Notes: a model not told the origin generated them from the sequence alone. A DNA stretch of 60,565 nt from Gemmatimonadota bacterium (GCA_003223395.1 QHUZ01000023.1:1-60565); one strand, 5' to 3'. Counted from the stretch's first letter, positions 36,689 through 44,342 are shown. Program-made: numbers and translations.

Positions 36689-37861
36689 ATGGAAAAAATC
36701 ATCAAGGCCGCGGTGGATCGCGGGGCGTCCGATCTGCACATCAAGGCGGGTGACGTGTTCCGCGCCCGGATCGACGGGAAGCTGGTACCGCTCACGAAGC
36801 AGCGGCTGACCCCCGATCAGACCAAGGCCATCGCCCAGCGCCTCATCGCCAACGAGGACGACCGGGCCCGCCTCGACAAGCTCCGCGACTACGACTGCTC
36901 GTGGGGCATGCCCGGTATCGGCCGCTTCCGTGTCAACATCCTGCGGCAGCGCTCGTCGTTCATGATCGTGATGCGGGTCATCCCGTTCGACGTCCCGACG
37001 TTCGAATCGCTGAAGCTGCCCGCCGTGCTGGCCGAAGTCGGCAACGCCGAGCGTGGGATGATCCTCGTGACCGGCGTGACGGGCTCGGGCAAGAGCTCGA
37101 CGATGGCCGCCATCATCAATCACATCAACCAGAACCAGCATCGGCACATCCTCACGCTCGAGAACCCGATCGAATTCCTGCACCGCGACATCAACTGCTC
37201 GGTAACGCAGCGGGAAATCGGCGTGGACACCGATGACTTCCGCACCGGATTGCGGGCGGCGCTGCGCCAGGATCCCGACGTGATCCTGATCGGGGAGATG
37301 CGTGATTCGGAAACCATCGATACCGCGTTGAAAGCGGCCGAGACGGGCCACCTCCTCGTCTCCACGCTGCATACGCCCGACGCCGTCACGACGGTGAGCC
37401 GGGTCGTCTCGATGTTCCCGCCGGAGGAGCAGGAAATCGCCCGGTTGCGGCTGTCGGAGGCGCTGCATGCGGTCGTGTCGCAGCGGCTGCTGCCGCGGGC
37501 TGACGGTAATGGTCGCGCGGCGGCGCTGGAGGTCATGATTTGTACCGACATCGCTCGAGACATGATCAAAGACGAGAAGCGGACCTCCGAGCTGCCTGAC
37601 TACATCTTGGACTCGCGCGAGAAGTACGGGATGCAGACGTTCGATCAGCATCTCATGGACCTGGTGGCCAACGAAATCGTGACGCCCGAGACCGCGCTCG
37701 CCGCTTCGTCCAATCCGTCGGACTTCCAGCGCCAGGTCAAGACGCTACGCCGGCGGTCGCGCGCGGCGTCTTCCCCGACGGCTCCCGCAGGCGCAGCGTC
37801 CGCTGCCTCCGACAAGCCCGAAGGCCTGACCGACGATCTTTCGAGCATGCTCCCGCAGTGA
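36689..37861 (+). CDS. PilT/PilU-family pilus retraction ATPase
   Basis: 390 residues, ATG immediately after the dehydrogenase stop. Walker A is GVTGSGKSST, the Asp box is ILTLENPIEFLH, Walker B region DPDVILIGEMRD, His box TGHLLVSTLHTPDAV. The C-terminal region KYGMQTFDQHLMDLVANEIV resembles PilU, and a clear PilT AIRNLI motif is not seen. No other pilus gene is adjacent. It hexamerises at the base of type IV pili in known systems. Confidence 0.92.
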   Translation: MEKIIKAAVDRGASDLHIKAGDVFRARIDGKLVPLTKQRLTPDQTKAIAQRLIANEDDRARLDKLRDYDCSWGMPGIGRFRVNILRQRSSFMIVMRVIPFDVPTFESLKLPAVLAEVGNAERGMILVTGVTGSGKSSTMAAIINHINQNQHRHILTLENPIEFLHRDINCSVTQREIGVDTDDFRTGLRAALRQDPDVILIGEMRDSETIDTALKAAETGHLLVSTLHTPDAVTTVSRVVSMFPPEEQEIARLRLSEALHAVVSQRLLPRADGNGRAAALEVMICTDIARDMIKDEKRTSELPDYILDSREKYGMQTFDQHLMDLVANEIVTPETALAASSNPSDFQRQVKTLRRRSRAASSPTAPAGAASAASDKPEGLTDDLSSMLPQ

Positions 37862-38745
37862 GCGACAAGATCCCGCCGGCAGGAATCTTTCCACCGGTCA
37901 CGACGCCGTTCGATCCGACGACGGGCGATATCGCGCCGGTGCAATTCCGGCAGAACCTCGAGCGGCTGTGCGCCGAGGGCGTGGATGGCGTGGTCGTATC
38001 GGGGTCCACGGGTGAGGCGCCGCTCCTCGAGGCCGAGGAACAGCGACAGCTCGTTGGCCTCGCGCGCGAAACACTGACCGACGGTACATGGATCATCGCG
38101 GGAACAGGCGCGGAATCGACGCGTCAAACCATTGCGTTGTCCAAGGCCGCCGGCGCCGAGGGTGCGAATGCCGTGCTGGTGCGCGCGCCGTCCTATTTCT
38201 CGGCGGCCATGACACCCGAGACACTCGCGCTGCACTTCCGCGCGGTGGCAGACGCGAGTCCGGTGCCGGTGCTGATTTACAATATTCCGAAGTACACCCA
38301 CCTGCCGCTCACTCCCGCGCTGCTGCAGGAGCTCACGCGTCACGAGCGAATCATCGGCGTCAAGGATTCGTCCGGCGATCTCAAAAACCTGGCGGCATAC
38401 CGCGCCGCAGTCCCGCAATGGTCGGTCCTCGTGGGATCGGCGTCGCTGCTGTTCGCGGCAATGGAGCTGGGATGTCAGGGCGGCGTCGTCGGCGTCGCGT
38501 GCTACGCGCCGAGCCTGTGCGTACAGCTCGTGCGCGAGTTCGCGCAGGGCCACCGCGCGGCCGCCGGCCAGCTGCAGGAGCGAATCACGCCGCTCGACAA
38601 GGAAATCGTCGGCAAGCTCGGTCCCGCCGGTGTGAAGGCCGCGATGGACGTGGTCGGATTGTACGGGGGGCCGGTGCGGCCACCGCTGGCGCCGCTCACG
38701 CCCGCCGACCGCGAGCGCGTGAGCGCGCTCGTGCGCGGTGACTGA
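37858..38745 (+). CDS. DapA-family aldolase, closest by eye to 4-hydroxy-2-oxoglutarate aldolase
   Basis: 295 residues, GTG start overlapping pilT (GTGA). The (beta/alpha)8 aldolase signature is present: GSTGEAPLL, Tyr in LIYNIPKY, Schiff-base Lys in IIGVKDSSGD. The stretches GTGAESTRQTI and VGLYGGPVRPPL look more like HOGA1-type 4-hydroxy-2-oxoglutarate aldolase than E. coli DapA, so a dihydrodipicolinate synthase label is not safe. The neighbouring 2-hydroxyacid dehydrogenase could handle a 2-oxoacid product, which is only an inference. Confidence 0.85.
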   Translation: MSDKIPPAGIFPPVTTPFDPTTGDIAPVQFRQNLERLCAEGVDGVVVSGSTGEAPLLEAEEQRQLVGLARETLTDGTWIIAGTGAESTRQTIALSKAAGAEGANAVLVRAPSYFSAAMTPETLALHFRAVADASPVPVLIYNIPKYTHLPLTPALLQELTRHERIIGVKDSSGDLKNLAAYRAAVPQWSVLVGSASLLFAAMELGCQGGVVGVACYAPSLCVQLVREFAQGHRAAAGQLQERITPLDKEIVGKLGPAGVKAAMDVVGLYGGPVRPPLAPLTPADRERVSALVRGD

Positions 38746-39619
38746 CTATGGGTTGTTGTTCCGGGAGCTGGCGGTACCGCGGCTCGTCGGGACGGCCAAT
38801 CATCAGAGCGTTCGTGAGATCCTGAAGCGCGAGCTCGCGGCGCGCGGATTTGCGATCGACGAACATCGGTTCACCGGGCGGCCGGCGCGCGCGCTGTTGG
38901 GTACGCCGCGCGTGGTCGAGGGAATCAATCTCATTGCTGAACGGTCCGACGGCCCGACGGCCGGACGGCCGTCCGTCTGGCTGGTCGCGCATTACGACTC
39001 GAAGGGCCAGCCCATCTCCATGGCCGTGCGATTAGTCGGGTTCTTCACGCTCCTCGCGGGCTTACTTGGCATCTTCATCAGTACGGTACCAGCCGTGGCG
39101 CTGCTGCTCGTCGGCTTGTCAATCGTTCTCCTGAATCGCGTCAACAACAACTCCCCGGGCGCCGTGGACAACGCGACCGCGCTCGTCGCGGTGTTCATGA
39201 CCCTCGATCAGTTGTCACCCACCACGACCGTTGGCGTGATACTTCCCGACGCCGAGGAGTTCGGCCTCGTGGGAGCGCGGAGCCTCGCCACAGATCACAC
39301 CGATCTGTTCGCGGATTCTGCGCTGATCAATCTCGACGGCCTGGATGACACAGGCAGGGTGACGGCGTTTCTTCATCGACCTGGACCCGTCGGTCTCGCC
39401 GTGGCAGCGGCGCTGAACGCGTGGCGGTGGCGCTGGTTGCCGGTGGTGGTAGACGGCATCGCGCTGGCACCCGTCGCGCGCGAGTGCGTCACGATTCTCA
39501 AGGGAAACTGGCGCACGATGCGGATCGTGCATCGACCCGAGGACACCGCGAGCCGTGTGCGGCTGGATGGCGCCGCGATCGTCGCCGCGGGACTGGCGCG
39601 GGTGCTGCGGCAGGCATAG
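38738..39619 (+). CDS. M28-family metallopeptidase with two embedded transmembrane segments
   Basis: 293 residues, GTG start overlapping the aldolase gene by 8 nt. All five M28 zinc-ligand blocks are recognisable: AHYDSK, GAVDNATA, DAEEFGLVGA, NLDGLDD and a late His in IVHRPEDT. Between the first and second blocks lie about 45 hydrophobic residues (FFTLLAGLLGIFIS, VALLLVGLSIVLL) that look like a membrane hairpin, absent from typical soluble M28 aminopeptidases. No signal peptide. Substrate unknown. A GC-rich double hairpin follows. Confidence 0.82.
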   Translation: MTDYGLLFRELAVPRLVGTANHQSVREILKRELAARGFAIDEHRFTGRPARALLGTPRVVEGINLIAERSDGPTAGRPSVWLVAHYDSKGQPISMAVRLVGFFTLLAGLLGIFISTVPAVALLLVGLSIVLLNRVNNNSPGAVDNATALVAVFMTLDQLSPTTTVGVILPDAEEFGLVGARSLATDHTDLFADSALINLDGLDDTGRVTAFLHRPGPVGLAVAAALNAWRWRWLPVVVDGIALAPVARECVTILKGNWRTMRIVHRPEDTASRVRLDGAAIVAAGLARVLRQA

Positions 39620-39633
39620 CTTCCCACAGAGGA

Positions 39634-39682
39634 CCCCGGGGCGTGGCCCCGGGGCTTGGGCCCCCACCGCGGGGCCCTTTTT
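39634..39682 (+). terminator. double GC hairpin with T-run, between M28 peptidase gene and purA
   Basis: The first hairpin has a 9-bp stem CCCCGGGGC (39634-39642) with its complement at 39646-39654. The second, GGGCCCC (39658-39664) with GGGGCCC (39671-39677), is followed by TTTTT. This reads as a rho-independent terminator of the trpS-to-peptidase unit. It lies only 21 nt before purA, so it could also attenuate purA. Confidence 0.85.
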
Positions 39683-39702
39683 GCTGCCGGGAGGGCACGT
39701 TT

Positions 39703-40989
39703 GTGTTTGGACCGAAAACCCAGTGTGTGGTCGTGGTCGGCGCCCAGTGGGGCGACGAAGGTAAGGGCAAGATCGTCGACGTGCTCGCCGAGCGAGCCGA
39801 TCTCGTGGTGCGCTATCAGGGCGGGGCCAATGCCGGGCACACGGTCGACACGGGAGAGGGTAAGTCGTTCGTGCTACATCAGATCCCGTCCGGAATTCTC
39901 CAGGGTGCCGTGTGCGTCGTCGGCAACGGCGTGGTGCTCGATCCGGAGCAGATGTTTGCCGAGCTGGATGCGCTGGAAGGACGGGGCGTGCGGACTGAGA
40001 ACAAGCTCCACGTGTCCGACCGGGCCCATCTGACCTTGCCGTATCACAAGCTCCTGGACCGCGCCCGCGAGAAACAGGAGAAAATTGGCACGACAGGGCG
40101 GGGGATCGGTCCGACCTACGAGGACAAGTACGGTCGCCGCGGCGTGCGCGTCGGAGACCTGCGCAATCTTGCCCACGCGAAGGAGTTGGTGCGGACGCGG
40201 GTCGCCGCGGCAAACCAAATGCTCGGAATGCTGGGCGCAGGGAGTGGGGAGCAGGCGAACCCCGAAGAGCACGTGCGGTTGCTCGAGCGTCTGGCACCCC
40301 GGCTCTTACCGCTCGCCGTCGACGCGGGACGGGTCGTCTGGGACGCGCTGCAGCGGGGTGAGTCGGTGCTGCTCGAGGGCGCACAGGGCGCGCTGCTCGA
40401 CGTCGATCACGGAACGTACCCGTACGTCACCTCATCGAACACGACGGCCGGTGGGGCCGCCGTCGGCGTCGGCATTGGACCCACGGCGATCGACGCGGTC
40501 CTCGGCGTCGTGAAGGCGTACACGACGCGGGTGGGCAATGGACCGCTGCCGACCGAAGCGGAGCCGGCCGTGGCGGAACGCATTCGGGAATTGGGAGGCG
40601 AATTCGGCGCGACGACGGGACGACCGAGACGGTGTGGATGGTTCGACGCGGTAGTAGTCAGATATGCGGTCCGTGTAAATGGCTTGACGGGACTGGCGGT
40701 GACGAAGCTGGACGTCTTGGATACGTTCGCGGAAATACCGGTTGGAGTTGGGTACACGCTCGACGGAGAGATCATTGACAGCATGCCGGCTGATGTCGAA
40801 ACGATCGGACGCGTGCAGCCGATTTACGAGACGGTACCCGGTTGGCAAAAGCCGCTGAGTGGGGTTCGGCGGCTCGCGGACTTGCCGCCCGCCGCACGGG
40901 CCTATGTCGATCGACTACAGGACTTGGCCGGAGCGCCGGTACGCTACGTAAGCGTCGGGACCCGTCGGGATCAGATCATAGAGGTCTGA
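39703..40989 (+). CDS. purA: adenylosuccinate synthetase
   Basis: First committed step from IMP to AMP (GTP-dependent). 428 residues from the GTG at 39703 (FGPKTQCVVVVGAQWGDEG); GGGAGG lies about 8 nt upstream, which decides this start. GDEGKGK is at 17-23, the catalytic His region is GGANAGHT, then the GRGIGPTYEDK switch and TTGRPRRCGWFD. It stands alone: a terminator precedes it and a non-coding stretch of nearly 0.9 kb follows. Confidence 0.96.
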   Translation: MFGPKTQCVVVVGAQWGDEGKGKIVDVLAERADLVVRYQGGANAGHTVDTGEGKSFVLHQIPSGILQGAVCVVGNGVVLDPEQMFAELDALEGRGVRTENKLHVSDRAHLTLPYHKLLDRAREKQEKIGTTGRGIGPTYEDKYGRRGVRVGDLRNLAHAKELVRTRVAAANQMLGMLGAGSGEQANPEEHVRLLERLAPRLLPLAVDAGRVVWDALQRGESVLLEGAQGALLDVDHGTYPYVTSSNTTAGGAAVGVGIGPTAIDAVLGVVKAYTTRVGNGPLPTEAEPAVAERIRELGGEFGATTGRPRRCGWFDAVVVRYAVRVNGLTGLAVTKLDVLDTFAEIPVGVGYTLDGEIIDSMPADVETIGRVQPIYETVPGWQKPLSGVRRLADLPPAARAYVDRLQDLAGAPVRYVSVGTRRDQIIEV

Positions 40990-41002
40990 CGACAGAGCAC
41001 CC

Positions 41003-41047
41003 CGTCGATAGAAGGCGCCAAGACGCCAAGACGCCAAGACACCTGAG
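41003..41047. repeat. left terminal inverted repeat with three GCCAAGAC units
   Basis: The outer end CGTCGATAGAAG is followed by three tandem GCCAAGAC units and then ACCTGAG. The reverse complement of this block matches 41505-41541 with one unit fewer on the right side. Nothing else codes in this stretch. Confidence 0.82.
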
Positions 41048-41133
41048 TGGCGAACCGTCGTTAGCGGTCAGAAAAAGCTCCTGCCTGCGTTGTTTCGGTT
41101 ATCGCCTGCCACGTCGCATCGGTATCCTCGGAC

Positions 41134-41491
41134 ATGCTCTTTCGAGACCTGAAAGCCTATCAACACGCGCTGCGCGTTGCCGCGCTGTCGCGTCCACTCA
41201 TCAAGCGACTGCCAACGGTCGAGCATGACCTCGCCGACCAATGGCGGCGTGCCTCCAATAGCATCGCGTTGAATCTGGCCGAAGGCATCACGCGGCTCGA
41301 AGGAGTTCCGGCGGTTCGCCGATATGGCTCGCGGATCGCTGCATGAAGTGGAAGCGATCATCGATCTTGTTCAGCACCTCGGGCTCCTTCAGCCAACCGA
41401 TCTAGAAGAACTGATTGCGGCGCGGGATGAATGTGCCCGAACGGTTTATGGTCTCCTGCGGAAGCTCTCTACGGCCGCGACTACTAGCTAA
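41134..41491 (+). pseudogene. four-helix-bundle protein (S23/23S rRNA IVS family), frameshifted
   Basis: The first frame reads LFRDLKAYQHALRVAALSRP through RRASNSIALNLAEGIT and runs off frame to a stop at 41344-41346. Reading in the next frame from about 41294 gives GSKEFRRFADMARGSLHEVE, then DLVQHLGLLQPTDLEELIAA, and stops at 41489-41491. The two halves join into a normal S23 protein of about 119 residues, including the conserved AEG..GSKEF..GSL.E motif. One extra or two missing bases near 41288-41296 explain it. It may be a true pseudogene or a sequencing error. Function of free-standing S23 proteins is unknown. Confidence 0.85.
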
Positions 41492-41504
41492 TCGCTATCG
41501 ACCG

Positions 41505-41541
41505 CTCAGGCGTCTTGGCGTCTTAGCGTCTTCTATCGACG
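41505..41541. repeat. right terminal inverted repeat with about two units
   Basis: Reads CTCAGG, then GTCTTGGC-type units (one with A for G), and ends CTTCTATCGACG. It is the inverted partner of 41003-41047 and lies 13 nt after the S23 stop codon. Confidence 0.82.
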
Positions 41542-41669
41542 TAGTTCTGTGCCGTGTTTTGCAGTTTTCAGTGCAGAATACAGTACAGTAGTTCACCTAG
41601 GTCGCATCACTCACAGTTGCTGTGACAGCGGTTACAACTGGGCATTGTTTTTGCTTTCGGAATAGACAG

Positions 41670-41756
41670 AACTCTCGAAAAGGGCAAACCGCCGGCGACG
41701 GCGGGGCGCAAAGCAAGGGGTCTCGCGCAAGCGAGATTGCCCAGCTGCCGAGTCCG
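41670..41756 (+). ncRNA. cyclic di-GMP-I (GEMM-I) riboswitch aptamer
   Basis: The segment contains AGGGCAAACC, a 6-bp stem CCGCCG/CGGCGG closed by a GCGA tetraloop, then CGCAAAGC: the core GEMM-I arrangement. A second hairpin TCTCGC-GCAA-GCGAGA follows, flanked by GGGG and TGCCC, and the 3' strand GCTGCCGAG closes the first stem region (ACTC at 41671-41674 can pair with GAGT at 41750-41753). The conserved G that distinguishes c-di-GMP from cGAMP variants is kept as G by eye. Downstream are a large hairpin and a terminator-like stem before glycerate kinase. Ligand specificity is inferred from the family. Confidence 0.85.
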
Positions 41757-41835
41757 TAGCGCCGCCCGATTTGCGAGAAGGAGTTCGCTTCGCTCACATC
41801 GGGTTCTAGGGCGCACGGTGTGCGGCAAGCGATCA

Positions 41836-41867
41836 CCCCCTGGGGAAACTCAGGGGGTTTCTCGTTT
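41836..41867 (+). terminator. terminator-like hairpin in the riboswitch expression platform
   Basis: Stem CCCCCTG (41836-41842) with CAGGGGG (41851-41857), 8-nt loop, followed by TTTCTCGTTT. It ends 17 nt before the glycerate kinase start. Upstream, a bigger hairpin (CCCGAT near 41764 with ATCGGG near 41804) sits between aptamer and terminator. CGGCA at 41823-41827 could pair with TGCCG of the aptamer 3' strand (41746-41750), a possible switching helix. Confidence 0.6.
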
Positions 41868-41871
41868 CCAC

Positions 41872-41877
41872 TATCTT
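41872..41877 (+). promoter_or_regulatory. TATCTT hexamer 7 nt before glycerate kinase start (possible leaderless promoter)
   Basis: TATCTT lies at -13 to -8 relative to the GTG at 41885, where a -10 box would sit if transcription began at or next to the start codon. No Shine-Dalgarno sequence is visible. If real, this promoter would bypass the riboswitch terminator just upstream. No good -35 is seen. Confidence 0.35.
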
Positions 41878-41884
41878 GCCGTCA

Positions 41885-42964
41885 GTGGCCCCCGTCATCC
41901 TCATTGCGCCGGCAGCCTTCAAGGGCACGCTCGGTCCACGCCAAGTGGCCGAAGCGCTCGCGACCGGCGTGCGCCGCGCCGTCCCCGGCGCGTCGGTCCT
42001 CGAATGCCCGGTCGCCGACGGTGGTAACGGTCTGCTCGATGTGGTCCTGCCGGCGGGCGCGTTGCGGGAGCGGCTCGCGGTCACCGGCCCGATCGGCGAT
42101 TCGGTGTCAGCCGAAATGGGCTGGATCGACGGCGAGACGGCCATCATCGAGAGCGCATCGGCCTGCGGCCTGGCGCTGGTCGAGCCGGAAGACCGCGATC
42201 CGATGCGCACCACGACGCGCGGCGTTGGCGAACTGATCTGGACCGCGGCCGACCGTGGCGCCAAGACGATTGTCGTCGGCCTCGGCGGCACCGCGACGGT
42301 GGATGGGGGCACGGGCGCCGCGCGCGGGTTCGGCTGGACGTTCGAGAACGCGACCGGCGAACAGCTGCCGGATGGCGGCGGGTCGCTGACCGATCTGGCC
42401 TCCTTCAGATCAGGGTGGGGCCTCGGCGCGCGTGTCGTGGCACTGGCCGACGTCGCGACGCCGTTGCTTGGGCTCAATGGGGCCGCGCCCGTATTCGGGC
42501 CGCAAAAGGGGGCTCGTCCCGAGGAAATTCCACAGCTCGCGGCCGGCCTCGCGCGCCTGGCGGAGCTGTGGGCCCAGGCCGGCCGGGCCGAGCTCGGGAC
42601 GATGCCGATGGGCGGTGCCGCGGGCGGGTTGGGCGCGGGTCTCGTGTTTTTCGCCAAAGCGGAACTGACGGGCGGTGCCAACTGGGTGCTCGAGCGCGCC
42701 GGTTTCGACGCGGCCCTGGCGAAGGCGGACCTCGTCATCACCGCCGAGGGAATCTTCGACAAGACGTCGCTGGTCGGCAAAGCGCCGGGAGAAGTCGTCC
42801 GGCGGGCCCAGGTTGCGAGGAAGAAGGTCGCCGTCATCGCTGGAAAGGTAGAGGGGCTGATCGGCGTCCATACAGTGGGCGGAGATAGTGACGGGCGGAT
42901 GCTGGATGGGACTGCGCTCGCCCGGATGGCGGAGCAGGTCGCGCGTGAGGCCCTGCGTTTGTAA
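41885..42964 (+). CDS. glycerate kinase (GarK/GlxK family)
   Basis: Phosphorylates D-glycerate with ATP, feeding glyoxylate, serine or sugar-acid breakdown into glycolysis. 359 residues from the GTG at 41885; a TTG at 41876 is an alternative. Family features are ILIAPAAFKGTLGPRQVAEA, CPVADGGNGLLDVV, VGLGGTATVDGGTGAARGFG and GGAAGGLGAGL, with AEGIFDKTSLVGKAPGEV near the C-terminus. It follows a c-di-GMP riboswitch, which is unusual for this gene, and is 13 nt upstream of glyS. Confidence 0.93.
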   Translation: MAPVILIAPAAFKGTLGPRQVAEALATGVRRAVPGASVLECPVADGGNGLLDVVLPAGALRERLAVTGPIGDSVSAEMGWIDGETAIIESASACGLALVEPEDRDPMRTTTRGVGELIWTAADRGAKTIVVGLGGTATVDGGTGAARGFGWTFENATGEQLPDGGGSLTDLASFRSGWGLGARVVALADVATPLLGLNGAAPVFGPQKGARPEEIPQLAAGLARLAELWAQAGRAELGTMPMGGAAGGLGAGLVFFAKAELTGGANWVLERAGFDAALAKADLVITAEGIFDKTSLVGKAPGEVVRRAQVARKKVAVIAGKVEGLIGVHTVGGDSDGRMLDGTALARMAEQVAREALRL

Positions 42965-42977
42965 CTTCCGGCTCCCT

Positions 42978-44342
42978 ATGCCTCCCGCAACTGCTGACAA
43001 AACGATGGAGAAGCTCGTGTCGCTCGCAAAGCGCCGCGGCTTCGTGTTTCAGTCCTCCGAGATCTACGGCGGCCTTGGGTCCGTGTGGGATTACGGGCCG
43101 CTCGGGGTGGAGCTCAAAAAGAACATCAAAGAGCGCTGGTGGCGGTCGATGGTGCACGAACGCCACGACATCGAAGGCCTCGACGCCGCCATCCTGATGC
43201 ATCCGAAAGTCTGGGAGGCGTCGGGGCATGTGGCCGGGTTCACCGATCCCCTGGTGGACTGCAAGCAGTGCAAAAACCGCTTCCGCGCCGACGATCCCAA
43301 GATCAAGGGCACCCCGGGCCAGCCCGATGCCCAATGCCCCGTGTGCGGCAGCAAGGGCACCCTCACCGCGCCGCGCCAGTTCAATCTGATGTTCAAGACG
43401 TTCATGGGGCCGGTCGAGGACCAGGCGGCCGTGATTTACATGCGGCCCGAAACGGCGCAGGGGATCTACGTCAACTATCTGAATGTGCTGCAGTCCTCCC
43501 GCCAGAAGATTCCCTTCGGGATCGCACAGGTCGGGAAGGCATTCCGCAACGAGATCACGCCCGGGAACTTCATTTTCCGGACGCGCGAATTCGAGCAGAT
43601 GGAAATGCAGTTTTTCGTGAAGCCGGGGAGTGAGACCGAGTGGTTCGAGTTCTGGCGCGCGGAACGGATGAATTGGGTCAAGGGGCTCGGGATTCGGGAC
43701 GAGAAACTGCGTTGGCATCAGCACGGTCCGGATGAGCTGGCGCATTACGCCAAGGACGCCTACGACATCCAGTACGAGTTCCCGTTCGGCTGGAACGAGT
43801 TCGAGGGAATTCACAACCGGACCGACTTCGATCTGTCGAACCACCAGAAGCATGCCGGGAAGAAGCTCGAGTACCTCGATCCGAAGACCAACGAGAAATT
43901 CATCCCCTACGTGGTCGAGACCTCGGCGGGGGCCGACCGCACGACGCTGGTCGTGCTGTGCGACGCCTATCGAGAGGAAGAGGTGCGCGGCGCCGAGGCG
44001 GCCGAAGGCGGCGAGCAGCGCGTCGTGCTGAAGCTCAAGCCCTCGCTGGCGCCGCTCAAGGCCGCAGTGTTCCCGCTGGTGAACAAGGACGGGATGCCGG
44101 AGCTGGCGCATCGGATTCACGACGATCTGCGGCGTCACTTCAACGTCTTCTACGACGATGGCGGATCGATCGGCCGGCGCTACCGCCGCCAAGATGAAGC
44201 GGGCACGCCGTACGGGATCACGATCGACGGCCAGTCCACCCAGGATCAAACGGTGACCGTGCGTGACCGCGACACCCTCAAGCAGGACCGCGTGGCCACG
44301 GGGAAGCTCGTCGAGTACCTGACGCAAAAGCTGGCGGGGTGA
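42978..44342 (+). CDS. glyS: glycyl-tRNA synthetase, homodimeric type
   Basis: Class II synthetase of the eukaryote/archaea-like alpha2 form, 454 residues from the ATG at 42978 (MPPATADKTMEKLVSLAKRR). IYGGLGSVWDYGPLGVELKK and HPKVWEASGHVAGFTDP are characteristic, and a cysteine pair set (CKQCK..CPVC) marks the insertion seen in this type. Motif 2 is GIAQVGKAFRNEITPGNFIFRTREFEQMEMQ. The anticodon-binding domain is at the C-terminus. The stop overlaps the next GTG start. Confidence 0.96.
   Translation: MPPATADKTMEKLVSLAKRRGFVFQSSEIYGGLGSVWDYGPLGVELKKNIKERWWRSMVHERHDIEGLDAAILMHPKVWEASGHVAGFTDPLVDCKQCKNRFRADDPKIKGTPGQPDAQCPVCGSKGTLTAPRQFNLMFKTFMGPVEDQAAVIYMRPETAQGIYVNYLNVLQSSRQKIPFGIAQVGKAFRNEITPGNFIFRTREFEQMEMQFFVKPGSETEWFEFWRAERMNWVKGLGIRDEKLRWHQHGPDELAHYAKDAYDIQYEFPFGWNEFEGIHNRTDFDLSNHQKHAGKKLEYLDPKTNEKFIPYVVETSAGADRTTLVVLCDAYREEEVRGAEAAEGGEQRVVLKLKPSLAPLKAAVFPLVNKDGMPELAHRIHDDLRRHFNVFYDDGGSIGRRYRRQDEAGTPYGITIDGQSTQDQTVTVRDRDTLKQDRVATGKLVEYLTQKLAG

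Larger units (their letters stand above)
41003..41541. mobile_element. inverted-repeat-bounded element carrying an S23/four-helix-bundle gene
   Basis: Two imperfect terminal inverted repeats (outer ends CGTCGATAGAAG and CTTCTATCGACG; inner parts built from an 8-nt unit GCCAAGAC) enclose about 540 bp. The only gene inside is a frameshifted four-helix-bundle (S23-type) ORF. S23 proteins are known from intervening sequences of 23S rRNA, which also have complementary ends. No transposase is present. Mobility is inferred from structure alone. Confidence 0.6.

Noticed and set aside
41003-41047. CRISPR-like short repeat array
   Set aside because: The unit is only 8 nt and tandem without spacers, and no cas gene is present; it is the end of an inverted-repeat element.
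41541-41670. Operator candidate CAGTTG...CAACTG with an inner CTGTGACAG
   Set aside because: The nested half-sites are short and unevenly spaced; by chance such dyads are common and no regulator gene is adjacent.
41670-41756. Glycine riboswitch, suggested by the neighbouring glyS gene
   Set aside because: The sequence core is that of GEMM-I (AGGGCAAACC with CGCAAAGC), and the tandem glycine-aptamer layout is missing.
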